From contig OZ316896.1 of NCBI GenBank assembly GCA_973895155.1, positions 13,764,001-13,828,000 on the forward strand: 64,000 bases of DNA, read 5' to 3'. This DNA is from Marsupella aquatica (taxonomy: Eukaryota > Marchantiophyta). The position numbers were made by a program, and so were the translations under genes. Position 1 is the first letter of the stretch. Every line of letters begins with the position of its first letter. A model generated the notes under the pieces. The model was not told the origin of the DNA, did not search any database, and saw nothing but the letters and a program-made list of their open reading frames with translations. Positions 1 to 11,002 of the stretch are shown piece after piece.

Positions 1-51
1 CATTGGTAATGATTCTGTTTAATAACATTCGTTTTAACTTGATCTGGACAG

Positions 52-1681
52 GAACATCTGCAACCTCCATCTAAGAGCTTGGCAGATGCAAAAGAAACCC
101 CTACAAAGGTTGGACCTTCCATGAGTGGCATGGTGCAATGTTACAAAGACCCTGTGACTGGCCAGCTATTTGAATGTAAGTAATTTCAAAGATTTTCAAT
201 GTATTTTTCAATGTTGATCTATATGAATGTTGGATTCATAACTCCAGTGGTTTGCATGTGTATAGTGGTGGTTCCATCAACATCGATTGGGAAATCTGGA
301 CACTCTGCAGTAGTGACATCCAGTCAGGGTTCAGGTAAGTCAAATTCAATGAAGCGTCCTCCTATTATATTGTAATATTTCTTGTCCCTCAATTTGCAAT
401 TGTGGATGATCAATATTGGATGCTCATTGTGTATGTAGAGGGAAGAAAGACTGCAACAGAGCAACGCAGGGAATCTAGGCAAGCCAAAAAACAATTCCAG
501 AGAACCGGTAGTGCAAGAAGGGCTGACAATAAGAAGGGAAAATTGATAACGGTAAGATTTTCATTGCACATTTCACATTTGTGGCCTACAGTTTGTGTAC
601 TCAGAAGCAATTGGGTGTTTGTTTCATTCCCAATGTTGATGACTATCATTTGTGGTGTTTTTTTCAGATTCATGACAATGATATTGATGATTCTCATCCT
701 AATAAACCATATTGGATGGAGGAGCTACGTGCCAATGTCTTGAGGCTTTTTGATGTATCAGAACCTGATTGGAACAAACAAGATCCAAACATAATTGAGG
801 ATGTGCAGAAATTGATGAAGGCAGATTGGGAGTATCCAGATAAGCAGTCAGTGTCTGACAAGAAATTTATTAGTCACTGCCGGACGTTATTGAAAAGAGA
901 ACGTCACAAACTAAATACTTATTGGAAGGATGTATGTAAACGTGATCGCTCCAAACCAGGACCTCAATATGTTGACCCATTGAAATGGGCACGACTGGTG
1001 GATCATTTTGATAGTCCTGCTTTGCTTGCAAGGAGTACTGTGATGAAAGCAAGGAGGGCAGAAGTGGTGAACAAAGAGCATTTTGGAAGAGGAGGGGCTG
1101 CTGGAGCAGAAAAAAGATTGGTAAGAATCTTCAGATGGTCCATCTCATTGCAGGTCTAGACTGTCATTTGAATTGAAGTGTTTATCTAGTATAGGAATAA
1201 ACAATGACATGATGAGTTCTCATTAATATTCCAATTGCTTTGAATGTGATTATGTGTTTCCAGAAAGCAAAAGGAATGACGAGCCCTGTTATATCAAAAC
1301 TTGTGTCTAGTAGTCCAGTCCCCCCAGTGCAGATCAGTCCATCTATGGGCAGTGGTGAACATCGAGGCAGTAGTTTTGTTGGAATTGGATCTGCACATGG
1401 ATCAGCGGTATGTAATGAAAACCTGTGTATATATTCAATTTTGATTATCAGTTATCCATGATGTTCAAATTATCATTCATGATTGACATTGTATGGTGTG
1501 TTTGTGTATGTAGACTCCACTGTCCAGGAAAACTACAATTGAGGAACCAGCTCGATTACTCAAGCTTGAACAATCTGTGGAGAATTTAACCAAGCTTGAA
1601 TTCAAAGTGGACAATTTGACATCTATGATGGGCCTCATTCACAATTGGAGGACCCAAAAGGAACGTCACACTCAGAAGTGA
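52..1681 (+). CDS. CACTA transposon TNPA-like protein (Transposase_24 type), 5'-partial
   Basis: Six exons can be joined with consistent phase: 52-175, 266-334, 439-551, 668-1120, 1264-1407 and 1514-1681, with GTAAGT/GTAAGA/GTATGT donors and TAG or CAG acceptors. The first exon is internal; the start lies outside the window. The protein has a basic stretch (TATEQRRESRQAKKQF), then a block with W and charged residues (YWMEELRANV, FISHCRTLLKRERHKLN, DPLKWARLVDHF) typical of the plant Transposase_24/En-Spm family, and a C-terminal leucine-spaced helix (LLKLEQSVENLTKLEFKVD) that may dimerise. In the family such proteins bind subterminal motifs of the element, which here would be the repeats at 3466-4083. 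The family call is from memory of its pattern; the exon model is read directly. Confidence 0.7.
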
Positions 1682-2260
1682 TCATAGTTTATTATGCTTT
1701 AGGACATCATTTGTAAGGTGTAATGAGATGATATGCAAAATTTGATGTACTATACTTAATAAACATCCTGTAGGTTGGTAACATTAATTAAACTATCTAG
1801 CATTTGAGACTTTGAAGCTTTCCTTATATGTCTTTCAAAGATCGATAAAAGGACTTGTCACGCAATGAGTCACATCATTTCAGGACTTGAAAGGACTCTA
1901 AAACTTGCATTTTAGATAATGAAATTTTACCAAGGCATGCATACTAGTAGAATAATCTTATATTTTAAAACTCAAACATTGACACACACTAAACTTTTAT
2001 GTACAGGACAAGAATAATCAGTAATTTTGGTTTATTTAGGGCCATCAATAATATGATCCCTTAAAAAAGTTAAAAACTTGATTTATCTACATGGTGAGGT
2101 AGGTTACACCATGTAAAATAGTCTTGTGAAAAAATTAGACTTAAATGTCTTGAGATAAAATCATGATGAAGTTTTTTTCATGTTATGAAAGTCATTTTTC
2201 ACTAAAAAAGCATGTTTTTGAGTCCTGAAAGTGGTTCCTGTGAGGTACACCCAATTGTGA

Positions 2261-3176
2261 ATGAGACCGATGACTTCTTTCATTGCACAAAATCAACAGA
2301 ATCAGTTCCATATGCAATTATCAAATGCAATTGCTACTAAGGTGGTGGTTGAGCCTAAAGGTAGTAGTAGGAAACGTTCTCTTACTTTCTCAGGTGATGG
2401 TGATGGTAAGAACATACAAACTTATACTCTAAACATGTTACATATGCAATAGTTTATTTTTCAATTTAGAATGAAGTTTTCTAAGCATTCATTGTTTGGT
2501 TTTGTGGTAGCTTCTTCAGGGGAGAATCCTGTATCACAGCGAGAGAAATCAGATACTTTAACAAGGCAGAAGCCAAAGCCAAGTATGGGAGAAGAAAATT
2601 TGGGAGCACTACAGGAACCTTGCATTGTACAAAGCAGTATTGGTAATGGTGAGAGCGATGAGATTGCTGTCACAGATGAACAGATAATGTCAAATGCAAT
2701 TCAGGAACAAGAGGCTACACCACCTAGGCCTTCAAAGAGATTCAAGAAATCAACCCCTATCACTATCTCACCTAGTGAACGAGTACCAGTTCTCTCCCCA
2801 AATCCAGCAGCAAAGGTGAATTTGTTTTCAGTTGGCTTATGTTCTTAAATTGATGATATGCCCAAATCAGTATTACAAGACAATATTTTTTCCTAACAAT
2901 TTTGTGTGGCAGTTTTCAAAAGGAGATGCTGTAGAAGTACGAAGCGTTGTGGATCGCTCTACAGTTGTTGCTAGAGGTGAAGTGACAGGGTTACCAGGAG
3001 AGGATAAATTTCATTGTGTCATGATTGAGAGTCCTTGGGTGCGAGTATTAGTTAAGGCAGTGTATTGTGGTGATGCAGCATTGCCAATGCCCAACAAAGA
3101 AGAGAAACAACTCTGCTTACGGAATGTGTTAGGAATGAATACATTGTGGAATGCTAGGTTTCTTCGGAAGTGTTGA
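2261..3176 (+). CDS. CACTA-encoded accessory protein, C-terminal part
   Basis: Three exons join in phase: 2261-2405, 2511-2815 and 2913-3176 (stop TGA at 3174-3176), giving about 237 codons if the ATG at 2261 is the start. The N-terminal two thirds are low in complexity and rich in S, P, E and K, with a basic patch (RPSKRFKKS). The last exon is a compact domain (FSKGDAVEVRSVVDRSTVVA, then VLGMNTLWNARFLR) resembling the domain found at the C-terminus of many plant CACTA-associated proteins, where a W is followed by basic residues. It could be a separate gene or the 3' half of the gene at 52-1681 by alternative splicing. A true start further upstream (1700-2260) cannot be excluded; that stretch is AT-rich and I see no exon in it. 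Confidence 0.55.
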
Positions 3177-3465
3177 ACATTTTCTCTGATCATGTAGAAC
3201 AAAGAATTTTTGAATATTTTGGTTATCATTATTTCACTCATGCGAGTGAAAAATGTGTACTTTCTATCACTTCATCATAAAGACTTATGTTTTTTCAATT
3301 GTTCTATACTAGAGCTTGTGAATGTTGGAATGTGAATTTCTGAATACAATGATGATGCGCAAAGTGATGTCTTTGTTTAGGGTTTTAAGTGGATTCATTG
3401 TATGTGATTTTGAATACAACTATGAGCTCTTCTTAGATACATCCCAAATGACATTACTTAAAAAC

Positions 3466-3731
3466 ACCCTATATGACACCCTCAATGACACCATGTATGA
3501 CACCCTCAATGACACCATATATGACACCCTCAATGACACCATGTATGACACCCTTAATGACACCATATATGACACCCTCAATGACACCCTCAATGATACC
3601 ATGTATGACACTATGTATGACATCCTCAATGATACCCTGTATGACACCCTCAATGATACCTTGTATGACACCTTGTATGACATTTTTAATGACACCCTGT
3701 ACGACACCTTCAATGACACACTAAATGACAT
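3466..3731 (+). repeat. 12/24-base tandem array built on TATGACACC / AATGACACC
   Basis: About 22 head-to-tail 12-mers alternate between TATGACACC- and AATGACACC-cored units, forming a 24-base higher-order unit. Because 12 is a multiple of three, the array is open in several frames on both strands, which produces spurious ORFs. It sits between the last transposon exon and the CACTA terminus, where En/Spm elements carry multiple 12-base binding sites for their own regulatory protein. Confidence 0.85.
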
Positions 3732-3739
3732 CTTAAATG

Positions 3740-4083
3740 ATTTATTATTGTGTCATTTATGACATGTCTGAAATGACATATAATGACAACCGTGCGTAGT
3801 TGCCACGTGTTGTAATATGATTTGTTTAAATATGTGTCATTAAAGACATACCTAAATGACTGACGGCCGTTCATTCAGTCATTTAGGACAACCTGTCATT
3901 TCAGAAATATTGTGTCATTTAGGACTACCATAAATGACTGGTGAGAGTTTTAGTCATTTATCTTAATTGACTGTCCTAAAAGACGAGGCAGGTATGACAG
4001 AAAAGCTCTAGTCATATATTGGTACATATGACTCGTTTTTCAGTCCTCATTCTAGTCATTAAGGACACTATTTTCCACTAGTG
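3740..4083 (+). repeat. CACTA subterminal repeats (TGTCATTTAGGAC motifs, both orientations)
   Basis: Variants of GTCATTTA-GGAC occur at least eight times, directly and inverted (for example near 3752, 3835, 3878, 3894, 3915, 3950 and 4055), some back to back so that they could form hairpins (TGTCATTTATGACA). The block ends exactly at the CACTAGTG terminus. I read it as the transposase-binding region of the element. Confidence 0.65.
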
Positions 4084-4308
4084 ATGCTACTTTGCAGGTT
4101 TTGCAGTTGTAGTGCAAGTAGAGTTATGTAACAATGTGTGACTATTTGTATATGGATTACTCATTCCTGTTTGGCTACGGCTTAGTTCTAGTTAACCCTT
4201 AGTTAACCCTTGTGGTTTTTAGGGGGAGACCTGGTTTGGTAATTGTCTAGAACTTCCAACTGAGGATTCCATATGGTAGCATGTAGTCCAGTCCCCAAGA
4301 CAAAAGTC

Positions 4309-4663
4309 AAGGGGGAGTTTGTTAGATATTGCTCTAGTCTTGTGACTCATGAGCTAACTATAGTTAGGCTAACTCGGGTTAGGACTTAGCTAATGTTAGC
4401 GGTAGTGCTGTTGTGTATATAGCCAAGGCTGATGCCAGACCCTGGTGGAACTTAGGCTCATTGTTACGGAGCTAGTTGAGAGATAAGGAGAGCTTGTGCT
4501 GTGGATGCTTGGTATGGCCGTTTGGCCTAGAGTGCAGTAAAGCTCTTGTGTGTTCCCGTGGACGTAGCCTCATGTGGAGGTGAACCACGTATCTCTCTGT
4601 GTCGACTATTGTGCGTTGGATGGTTCATGGGCTTGCCGTTGCGAATGTCGTCTATGCTCAACA
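4309..4663 (+). mobile_element. LTR retrotransposon remnant: polypurine tract plus 3' LTR
   Basis: A polypurine tract (CAAGGGGGAG) is followed at 4320 by a 344-base LTR that starts TGTTAG and ends CTCAACA at 4663, with TGTT/AACA terminal inverted bases. No primer-binding site follows it, so it is a 3' LTR with most of the internal region lost; bases 4084-4308 may be the remaining internal tail. The tract and the LTR length fit a Ty1/copia type, but no coding domain remains to prove it. A related LTR lies in opposite orientation at 11770-12030. Confidence 0.7.
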
Positions 4664-6190
4664 ATAATTACATTTCTACAAAAACAACAACTCAGCCAAA
4701 ATGACAAGATTTATGAACCTACAACTATGATGAACCAGCATATTTTTTAATGATTTTACTTTTTTGCCAAAGTGGTGAATGTATGGTGTGTGAAGAAGAA
4801 GATGCTCAAAAGATTCCATATTCAATTAATTTCCTGACCGTCAGATCTCCAAGGATTTAAGGTTGACCGTTAGATTCTGGCTAATGGGGCCTGTGATTAG
4901 GTGTAACATTGGCAAATGAGACAGAGAAATAGTAGCGAATTTCAGCCAAAAGTGGTGAAAGATTTTTGGAGAGGTGAAATTTGGCAAATTTTTGCCACTA
5001 AAAAAAAACCTGTGATGAACAGCCCTGCGGTTTTTTTCCGTGATAGTCTTACAAAATTTGATGTTTGCCATGCCAAGAAAGGCCTGGAAAGCAAAACAGT
5101 ATAGGGAGGGAGCCACCTGGATGGGAAACAGGGAGTGAGAGGCTCAATCCTGGCCCCTTGCATGTGAATATGATAAATCTCTATTGAAATGAATAACTAA
5201 GACTTCATCAAGCATATTGTCTTCACTTTTCAATGCTGACAATGCCCTTCTTTCATGTCTTTAACACAATGAAACTATAAAATAATGCAATATTAACCTT
5301 TCCTGTGGAATCACCTCTTTCACACAAAACCTTTTTTTGCATAATGCCACCTTTTCCTCCACCGTATGTTTTTCACAATATCATTACAACAATATCTTTT
5401 CCGGAGCATCCATCCTTAACACAAGAATACCTTTTGCACTAGGACAACTTATGTGCAACGTAGAGGCATTGAGCTATAATAAATATGTAATGTCCCAGTG
5501 AAGCATCGTGGGCCATTGTGGCAAGAACAAGGGCTTTAGCTCAAGTTATGAGGGGCTACGATTGCCCATAATGCCTTTGTAACCATGTTTTAGTACACTT
5601 AAGAGATTTTTGTTCGTTTTTGTAAAAGCAGGGAAGAAGTTTCATAATGCCTCATCAAAATATGGAGTGTGCATTCCACTGCACCCGCCACTGCACCTAA
5701 AATTACAGTTAGAAAAAACCTGAAGGGTATTCGTTGTATTTATTAACATTGCCATGGCAATAACTAAAGCATTGTGGGCCAAAATGCCCAAAACAATGAA
5801 AGCTATAGCCCAAGTTTTGATGGGCTATTATTCCCTCAATGAAACTTTTAGTAAATTGAGTGCTTCACAGTTTACTCATTGAGCACCTCAAGTACTTTGT
5901 TCAATGGTCAGAATCCAAAGTAATGAATTAAATTCCTTGAAAATATTTTTATGTTTATAATAACCTCAAAAGCCTTGCCAATTAAAGGGGGAAAGCAAAA
6001 AGCACAAAGACTTATGAACCTAGGGAACAACTCCAACCAAAAAAGCTAGGGGAATCCTAAAGCCCAAATATGCTCACAAAGAATTTGAAATTTTTCTATA
6101 CAGTTCCTTGATATTTTGGCCTGGGCATGCACTATTGTCTAATAGACAGGGGTCTACATTTATAAAAAGTTGGCTATAATAAAAAACAAA
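4664..6190. other. Non-coding, AT-rich repeat-like sequence
   Basis: No supportable gene. Phrases such as GGGCCATTGTGGCAAGAACA and CATTGTGGGCCAAAATGCCC near 5508 and 5770 recur in diverged form at 51540-51720 and 52540-52600, suggesting an old dispersed repeat family. The short ORFs around 4841-5163 overlap on both strands and show no protein-like composition. Confidence 0.5.
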
Positions 6191-6722
6191 TTACTAACCT
6201 ATCCCCCAAACTGACCCTAATTATCAACCTGTCCCCCAAACTATTTTAATTCCTAAGTTGACCCCCTTTTTGTACATGGGTTAACTTTAACTCATGTACT
6301 TAACCCAAGGTCATTCCCTATTGGCTCGGGAGCATTTTTTTAAACCAGAGTATGTTGGGAAGGAAACAGGGGCACACTGGGAAGGAAGGGATCATGGCCC
6401 TGTTGTTGTGCCTGCCTTTGTGGGTTCGTTGGGGCCAGGAGGAAGCCAGGGTCGTGGCTGCCCTATTGCAACACCAGAGAGCCGGCCTGGTATCCCTTAA
6501 TCCTCATGATGGGAAGGAGTCAGCCCGGGTTAGGGTAGAACAAGCTGGGGTTTGGCACGGCCAATAGGGCCTTGCCATGTGTCATGCGACCAATAGGAAA
6601 TGACCTCAGGTTAAGTACATGAGTTAAAGTTAACTCATATATGGAAAGGGGGTCAACTTAGGAATTAAAATAGTTTGGGAGCAGGTTGGTAATTATGGTC
6701 AGTTTGGGGGATAGGTTAGTAA
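6191..6722. mobile_element. MITE / foldback element with about 115-base terminal inverted repeats
   Basis: The left arm (6191 to about 6307) starts TTACTAACCTATCCCCCAAA, and its near-perfect reverse complement ends at 6722 (about 6608-6722). Both arms contain two spaced CCCAAACT blocks, AATTCCTAAGTTGACCCCC and TTAACTTTAACTCATGTACT. The roughly 300-base core codes for nothing recognisable. Long arms suggest a Mutator-like or foldback MITE; no clean target duplication could be read from the A-rich flanks. A diverged relative of the arm may lie at 32930-33075. Confidence 0.75.
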
Positions 6723-8567
6723 AAAACTGATAATAAAAATTTAAACTTGAAAAGAGTTGGGTGCACTTTTAAAATTTTATGAGTCATATATAAAGTTTTG
6801 TTTCCTTCTTTTTCCACATAAGATTAAAAAAACATTTCTAAACTTGGACATTGATACTTTGCAAAATGACTATAGCAGCTTTGGAAATGTTGTTAGTAAG
6901 AGTGGAATCTTGCTTTTGATAGAGCAATGCTTCCTTTAGCCTTGAAGCACATGAAGGGAGCTAAAGGGAATTTTCATTTTCATGAACATTGTTGATGAAT
7001 TCTATTTTTTAAGATTGTGTTGCTCTTGTTACAAAGTGCACTTCGAGTAATTTTTTTGCTGCAGAGCTATCACAAAATAATGCCGTTTTGCATACAAGGC
7101 GCTGCTCTTGTTACATGGAGGGCTTCCAGTACTTTGCCGCGTGGAGCTTCGTGAAATTTCTAATGTGCATCTTCAGTCTATTCCATCCACATTCTCAATT
7201 TGACTTTAGGTGCACATAATGTTCTTACCTTGATAAAAATGTGCATGATGATGTGTAAATGGTCTCTTCTCTATCACAATCCATGGAGATAGCTAGAGAC
7301 AACATAGCAGTCCATCTCAGTGGGCTTTAGTTTCCATTGTTCAACATTGAATATTCTCCAATAAGATGACTTGAAATCTCTATTTCTAATGTTTCTACTA
7401 AAAAACGGGTGATCTATTCGATCTGGCCTACTAAAATGTCAACGTTAAAAAAAAACTGAAAATTGAAAAACAGTCAACTGGTTGGGTTTTTTTTGTCTTT
7501 GTCATTGTATCTTTGTAAATTTCTTTTTGTTATCATGTAGCGGTGATTTATTGTAAATAAGTATTTGTATTAAATGAGTATTTATATGCAAACTTGTGGT
7601 TTAAGTTATTCGTTTCTCTTTTGAGGAGATGGTCGTCAACTACAATTGGGACAATGGAGGGTGGACAACTAACTAAGCATCACTTGAGGGGTCCTTTTCG
7701 TTTGGTACTACAGAATCATTTCCTGATGCATGCAAGTTTGGGACAGTAGTATGATTTTTCGCTTTTCTCAATGGACAAACTTTTATTGCTCCTAAACTAT
7801 AATACAAGGTTGCGCCATTTTATAGAGTGGTCATCTTTCAAATTTGCAGTGTACTTTAAATGACAAACATAAAAACATGTAAACAAAGATAAGGAATAAA
7901 GCAAAAAGAACATTTAATTTAGTGTGAATGAAAATGAAGTTCACGGTTTCCAAGCAAGAAGAGATCACACAAGACAAAGAAAATGAGGAGGTGACTCTAT
8001 CAATGCACTAGGGTCAAGTACACTGTTTACCGTAATTAGTGTCATAACTTATATAGTCTCCCTGCATAAATAGTATCACACACACTAATCAGGGTGTGAC
8101 TACAAATCTGAAAAAATATAAATATTAGTACAAGTAGAGAGTTCAGTCTATTGTCCCAAATACTGTGTGTGAGATTAATTACGGTAATCAGTGTAGACTT
8201 CCTTTTACAAACTCAATAAAAAATGTGAATTAATAGTAACCCTTTATTAAAAATTTATTCTCCTGACATAGTCTTCTCAGATCCATCCATACCCCTTTAA
8301 ATCTCAATTGCCTCCTGCCCAAACCTGACCAAGATGAAAATTTAATTAAAATTTAATTAATTACTAAAATTGGAATTTAAAAAATTGGATATTAATTTTA
8401 AATTTTTGGAAAAACTTGAATATAAATATTTTCTATTTATATTTATTTATTTCTGAATCAATGTTTAAAACAAAAAAATTATGTATCCCTATCACTTGGT
8501 TGTGCTTGGACCTGCAAGCACTCGATGTTATCTCACGTCTCCAATTTCTATGTGCAACGCACGGTTT
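6723..8567. other. AT-rich intergenic sequence without genes
   Basis: I see no gene. It includes an A/T-rich tract near 8335-8450 (AATTTAATTAAAATTTAATT), short direct repeats around 7020-7110 (TGCTCTTGTTACA twice), and a weak inverted pair (TACCGTAATTA near 8028 and 8182). Confidence 0.5.
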
Positions 8568-9318
8568 ATTGAACATCACCACAACTTTACCTTACCTTGA
8601 TACCTTTACTCATCTTGCTATTTTTTCTCACATTGACATCGTTATCTCATCACAACCATTTTTTCTCACCCTCAACATTTTTTCTCTCCTCGACATCTTT
8701 TACTCATCTTTACATCTTTTTTTCACCTCACCATCTTTTCTGACCTCAACCTCTTACCTTTTTCTCACCTTGACATATATATGCATCTCACCGCAACATC
8801 TTTCCCTCACCTCAACATTGTTTTCTCTCCCTCACAACTTTTTCTCATCTTTAAATCTTTTCCTTGCCTTGACATCTCTTTCTCTCATGAATTTCTTTTC
8901 ACATTGACTTCTTTTCCTCACCTCGACATCTGTTTCTCTCATTCACATCTCTTTCACCTTGACATCTTTTTGTCACCTCAACATCTTTTCTGCAACACAC
9001 GGGCATTGGGCTGTATAGAATAAAACAATTCCCAAAACTTGAGATGTAACCCTCATTTTCTCAGAGAAAAGGCAGCCAAGCCATTTCGTTGCCCCAAGGG
9101 GTCTTGGCATTGGGGCGACCAAAGCCAAGACAGTAAGCTTCATGACATCTTGGGCAACACAACATCTTTTTTCTCCCTGACATCTTGGGTGACACAACAT
9201 GTTTTTTTCTTCATGACATCTTTTCTCTTCACGACATCTTGGGCGACATAACATCTTTTTTCTTCACAACATCTTGGGCAACACGACATCTTTTGTGCAA
9301 CGCACGGGTATTGAGCTT
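8568..9318 (+). repeat. Pyrimidine-rich minisatellite (CTCACCTTGACATCTTTTT type)
   Basis: Degenerate units of roughly 20-25 bases (CTCACCTCGACATCTTTT, with variants CTTCACGACATCTTGGGC) run for about 700 bases on a strongly pyrimidine strand. Three copies of a GCAAC(G/A)CACGG motif bracket sub-blocks at about 8572, 8992 and 9297. A palindromic GTGCAACGCAC followed by an AT-rich run is reminiscent of some plant Helitron 3' hairpins, but the CTRR end is not met. ORFs here are repeat artefacts. Confidence 0.6.
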
Positions 9319-9686
9319 GTATATATATTACTTTGTTTGGCCCTTTGTATGTAATATACATTCCATTAGCCTAGAGAGGCATGGCTGTGTGGTAGCTCAC
9401 TTGAATAGTGACTCATAGGTCCTGGGTTCAAAAGTTATGACTGACTGATCCCTTTCTATGCGGTTTTGATGGGGGCTTTGATCATAGATTTCGCCTTATA
9501 TATATAATATTACTTTGTTTGGCCCTTTTGTATGTAATATATATTTCGTTAGCCTAGAGAGGCATGGCTGTGTGGTAGCTCACTTGAATAGTGACTCATA
9601 ATTAGGTCCTGGGTTCAAAAGTTGTGAGTGACTGATCCCTTTCTATGGGGTTTTGATGGGGGTTTCGATCATAGATTTCCCCTTAA
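9319..9686 (+). mobile_element. Tandem pair of tRNA-derived SINE-like elements
   Basis: Two copies (about 9319-9496 and 9497-9686) share more than 90 percent of their bases by eye. Each carries a pol III A-box-like TGGCTGTGTGGTAGCTC and, about 45 bases on, a B-box-like GGGTTCAAAAG (the final B-box C is replaced). Each ends in the same GATCATAGATTTC tail, and TACTTTGTTTGGCCC precedes each copy, so the duplicated unit includes flank. The second copy has a four-base insertion after GACTCATA. This looks like a SINE duplicated in tandem, not a true tRNA: no cloverleaf with an anticodon arm can be drawn confidently. Confidence 0.6.
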
Positions 9687-9959
9687 AACTGTATATATTC
9701 CTTTGATTTTTATTGATGTTGTGCAAGATTGAGTTGTTGTGTGAATTTACATTTTTCAAGTTTTACAATATCTCCAGGTATGCCAAAGTATAATCAGCCC
9801 GGGAATCAGTATCTACAAGGCATTACGCATCACACCTCCACAAGAGAGTATACCACTCTTTCTTCTGCAGAAGGTACCACGTAGGGTGACCCTTTGGGCG
9901 GGCCTCTTTTTGCTATTGCCCATTTTACAGCCCTCCGGGTAGCCTCTTCTACCCACCCC

Positions 9960-11002
9960 TAGTGAATTTTCCCCTCATTTTCCAATGACATCCCCATTAT
10001 TGGTCCCTCCACTGAGGTTGCCTCTACCCTCACCACCCTTTCTGACCAGTTGATGGCCTTTGGTTTACGGGTTCAGCCTGTGACAAGTTGTGCTTGGAGT
10101 CCGGTGGGGTTAATTAGCCTCCAATTTGATGCTTCCCCCCAGGTTCTTATGTCCAGCTAGAGGTGGTCAGGTCCTTGGCTCTCTTATTGGTACTCCTACC
10201 TTTTGCTCATGTTTTATTGTGATTGCTCTACAGGCTGGTTTAGCCCCGGCCAGCTCCTTTTCTCCCTAGGTTCACGGATACTCAAGCAACATTTGGGATG
10301 TTGTTGAGATGCCTCCACCCCAGGGCATCTTATCTTGCTAGGATGCATGCCCATAACGAGGACCTTCGTCTACACCTACATACTTTTGATGTTTCTATTC
10401 GAGAGACTTTTGCCACCCTATTAGGTCCTGGTTCTTTGCTTTCATCTCCGTGGCTTCACCAATAGCTCACATTCCTCTTTGCTCGCCTATTTCTCAAGGT
10501 GGTTTTGGACTTACTTCGATTGAGAGCATTGCACCCTTGGCATTTTTGGGTTTGTGGGTGGCCTGGCCTGGTTCTCTTTGTTGGCCAATCGCTTCCTTTC
10601 TGGGGATTGTCCTTTTTGGCTTTCATCTATTATGGAGGTTGAGGAGGGTTCCCTCCTATTTCATGCAGGTTCATTGGCCAGATGCCCGGTACGGTCCTCA
10701 CTCCCAGATCTTGTACGCGATGCGTTACCTTTTTTCAAGGAGTTTTACCCTTGGACCCTCTCCCGGACCCTCTCCGTCTTCAGGCTGACCTTGTTGAGCC
10801 TATGCACACTTTCACCCTCTCTAGCATCCTTGTCGAGGCACCAGAAAGGGACCAAGCTTCAGTGGATTCTTTCTTCCAAAGGGAAAGGTGTTGGAGGGTG
10901 GCTTCAAGCCAATCTGGCCATCCCTCATCTACGGATGTCTTCAGAGGAATTTTCCACCGCCATTCAACTTTGTCTAGAGCTACCTCACCCTCTTCTTGTT
11001 AA
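9960..11002 (+). pseudogene. Decayed non-LTR-type reverse transcriptase C-terminal region
   Basis: Translated pieces in shifting frames recall the post-palm part of plant and algal retroelement polymerases. Near 9984 a D-I-x-I-x-G segment (from the catalytic DD motif, with one D replaced by N) is followed by FGLRVQP and AWSP. Near 10290 an R-x-S-Y-L-A-R segment appears. At 10496-10560 there is QGGFGLTSIESIAPLAFLG, and at 10840-10995 LQWILSS, then EEFSTAIQLCLELPHP. Several frameshifts and stops separate the blocks, so it cannot be functional. The exact superfamily (LINE or other) is not determined. Confidence 0.45.

Larger units (their letters stand above)
1..4083 (+). mobile_element. CACTA (En/Spm) DNA transposon, 3' part
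   Basis: The right end is TTTTCCACTAGTG at 4071-4083, the reverse complement of a CACTA-type terminus (CACTAGTGGAAAA). Inside lie two spliced genes with homology to plant CACTA accessory proteins, then a dense block of short direct and inverted repeats, the usual subterminal layout of this superfamily. The 5' end and the main transposase (TNPD type) would lie left of base 1 and are not visible. The internal frames are intact, so the copy may be fairly young. The target-site duplication cannot be tested because the left end is missing. Confidence 0.75.

Noticed and set aside
3322-3762. Long overlapping ORFs on both strands rich in Met-Thr-Pro or Asn-Asp-Thr
   Set aside because: They are translations of the 12-base tandem array; a unit length divisible by three keeps all frames open.
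8020-8200. A small inverted-repeat transposon around TACCGTAATTA
   Set aside because: Only about 11 bases are complementary and no target duplication is visible.
8416-9418. Ser/Leu/Phe-rich ORFs
   Set aside because: Products of the pyrimidine-rich minisatellite, without domain or splice support.
9370-9445. A functional tRNA gene
   Set aside because: A- and B-box-like motifs are present, but the B box is degenerate and no cloverleaf with an anticodon arm fits; the duplicated tail points to a SINE.
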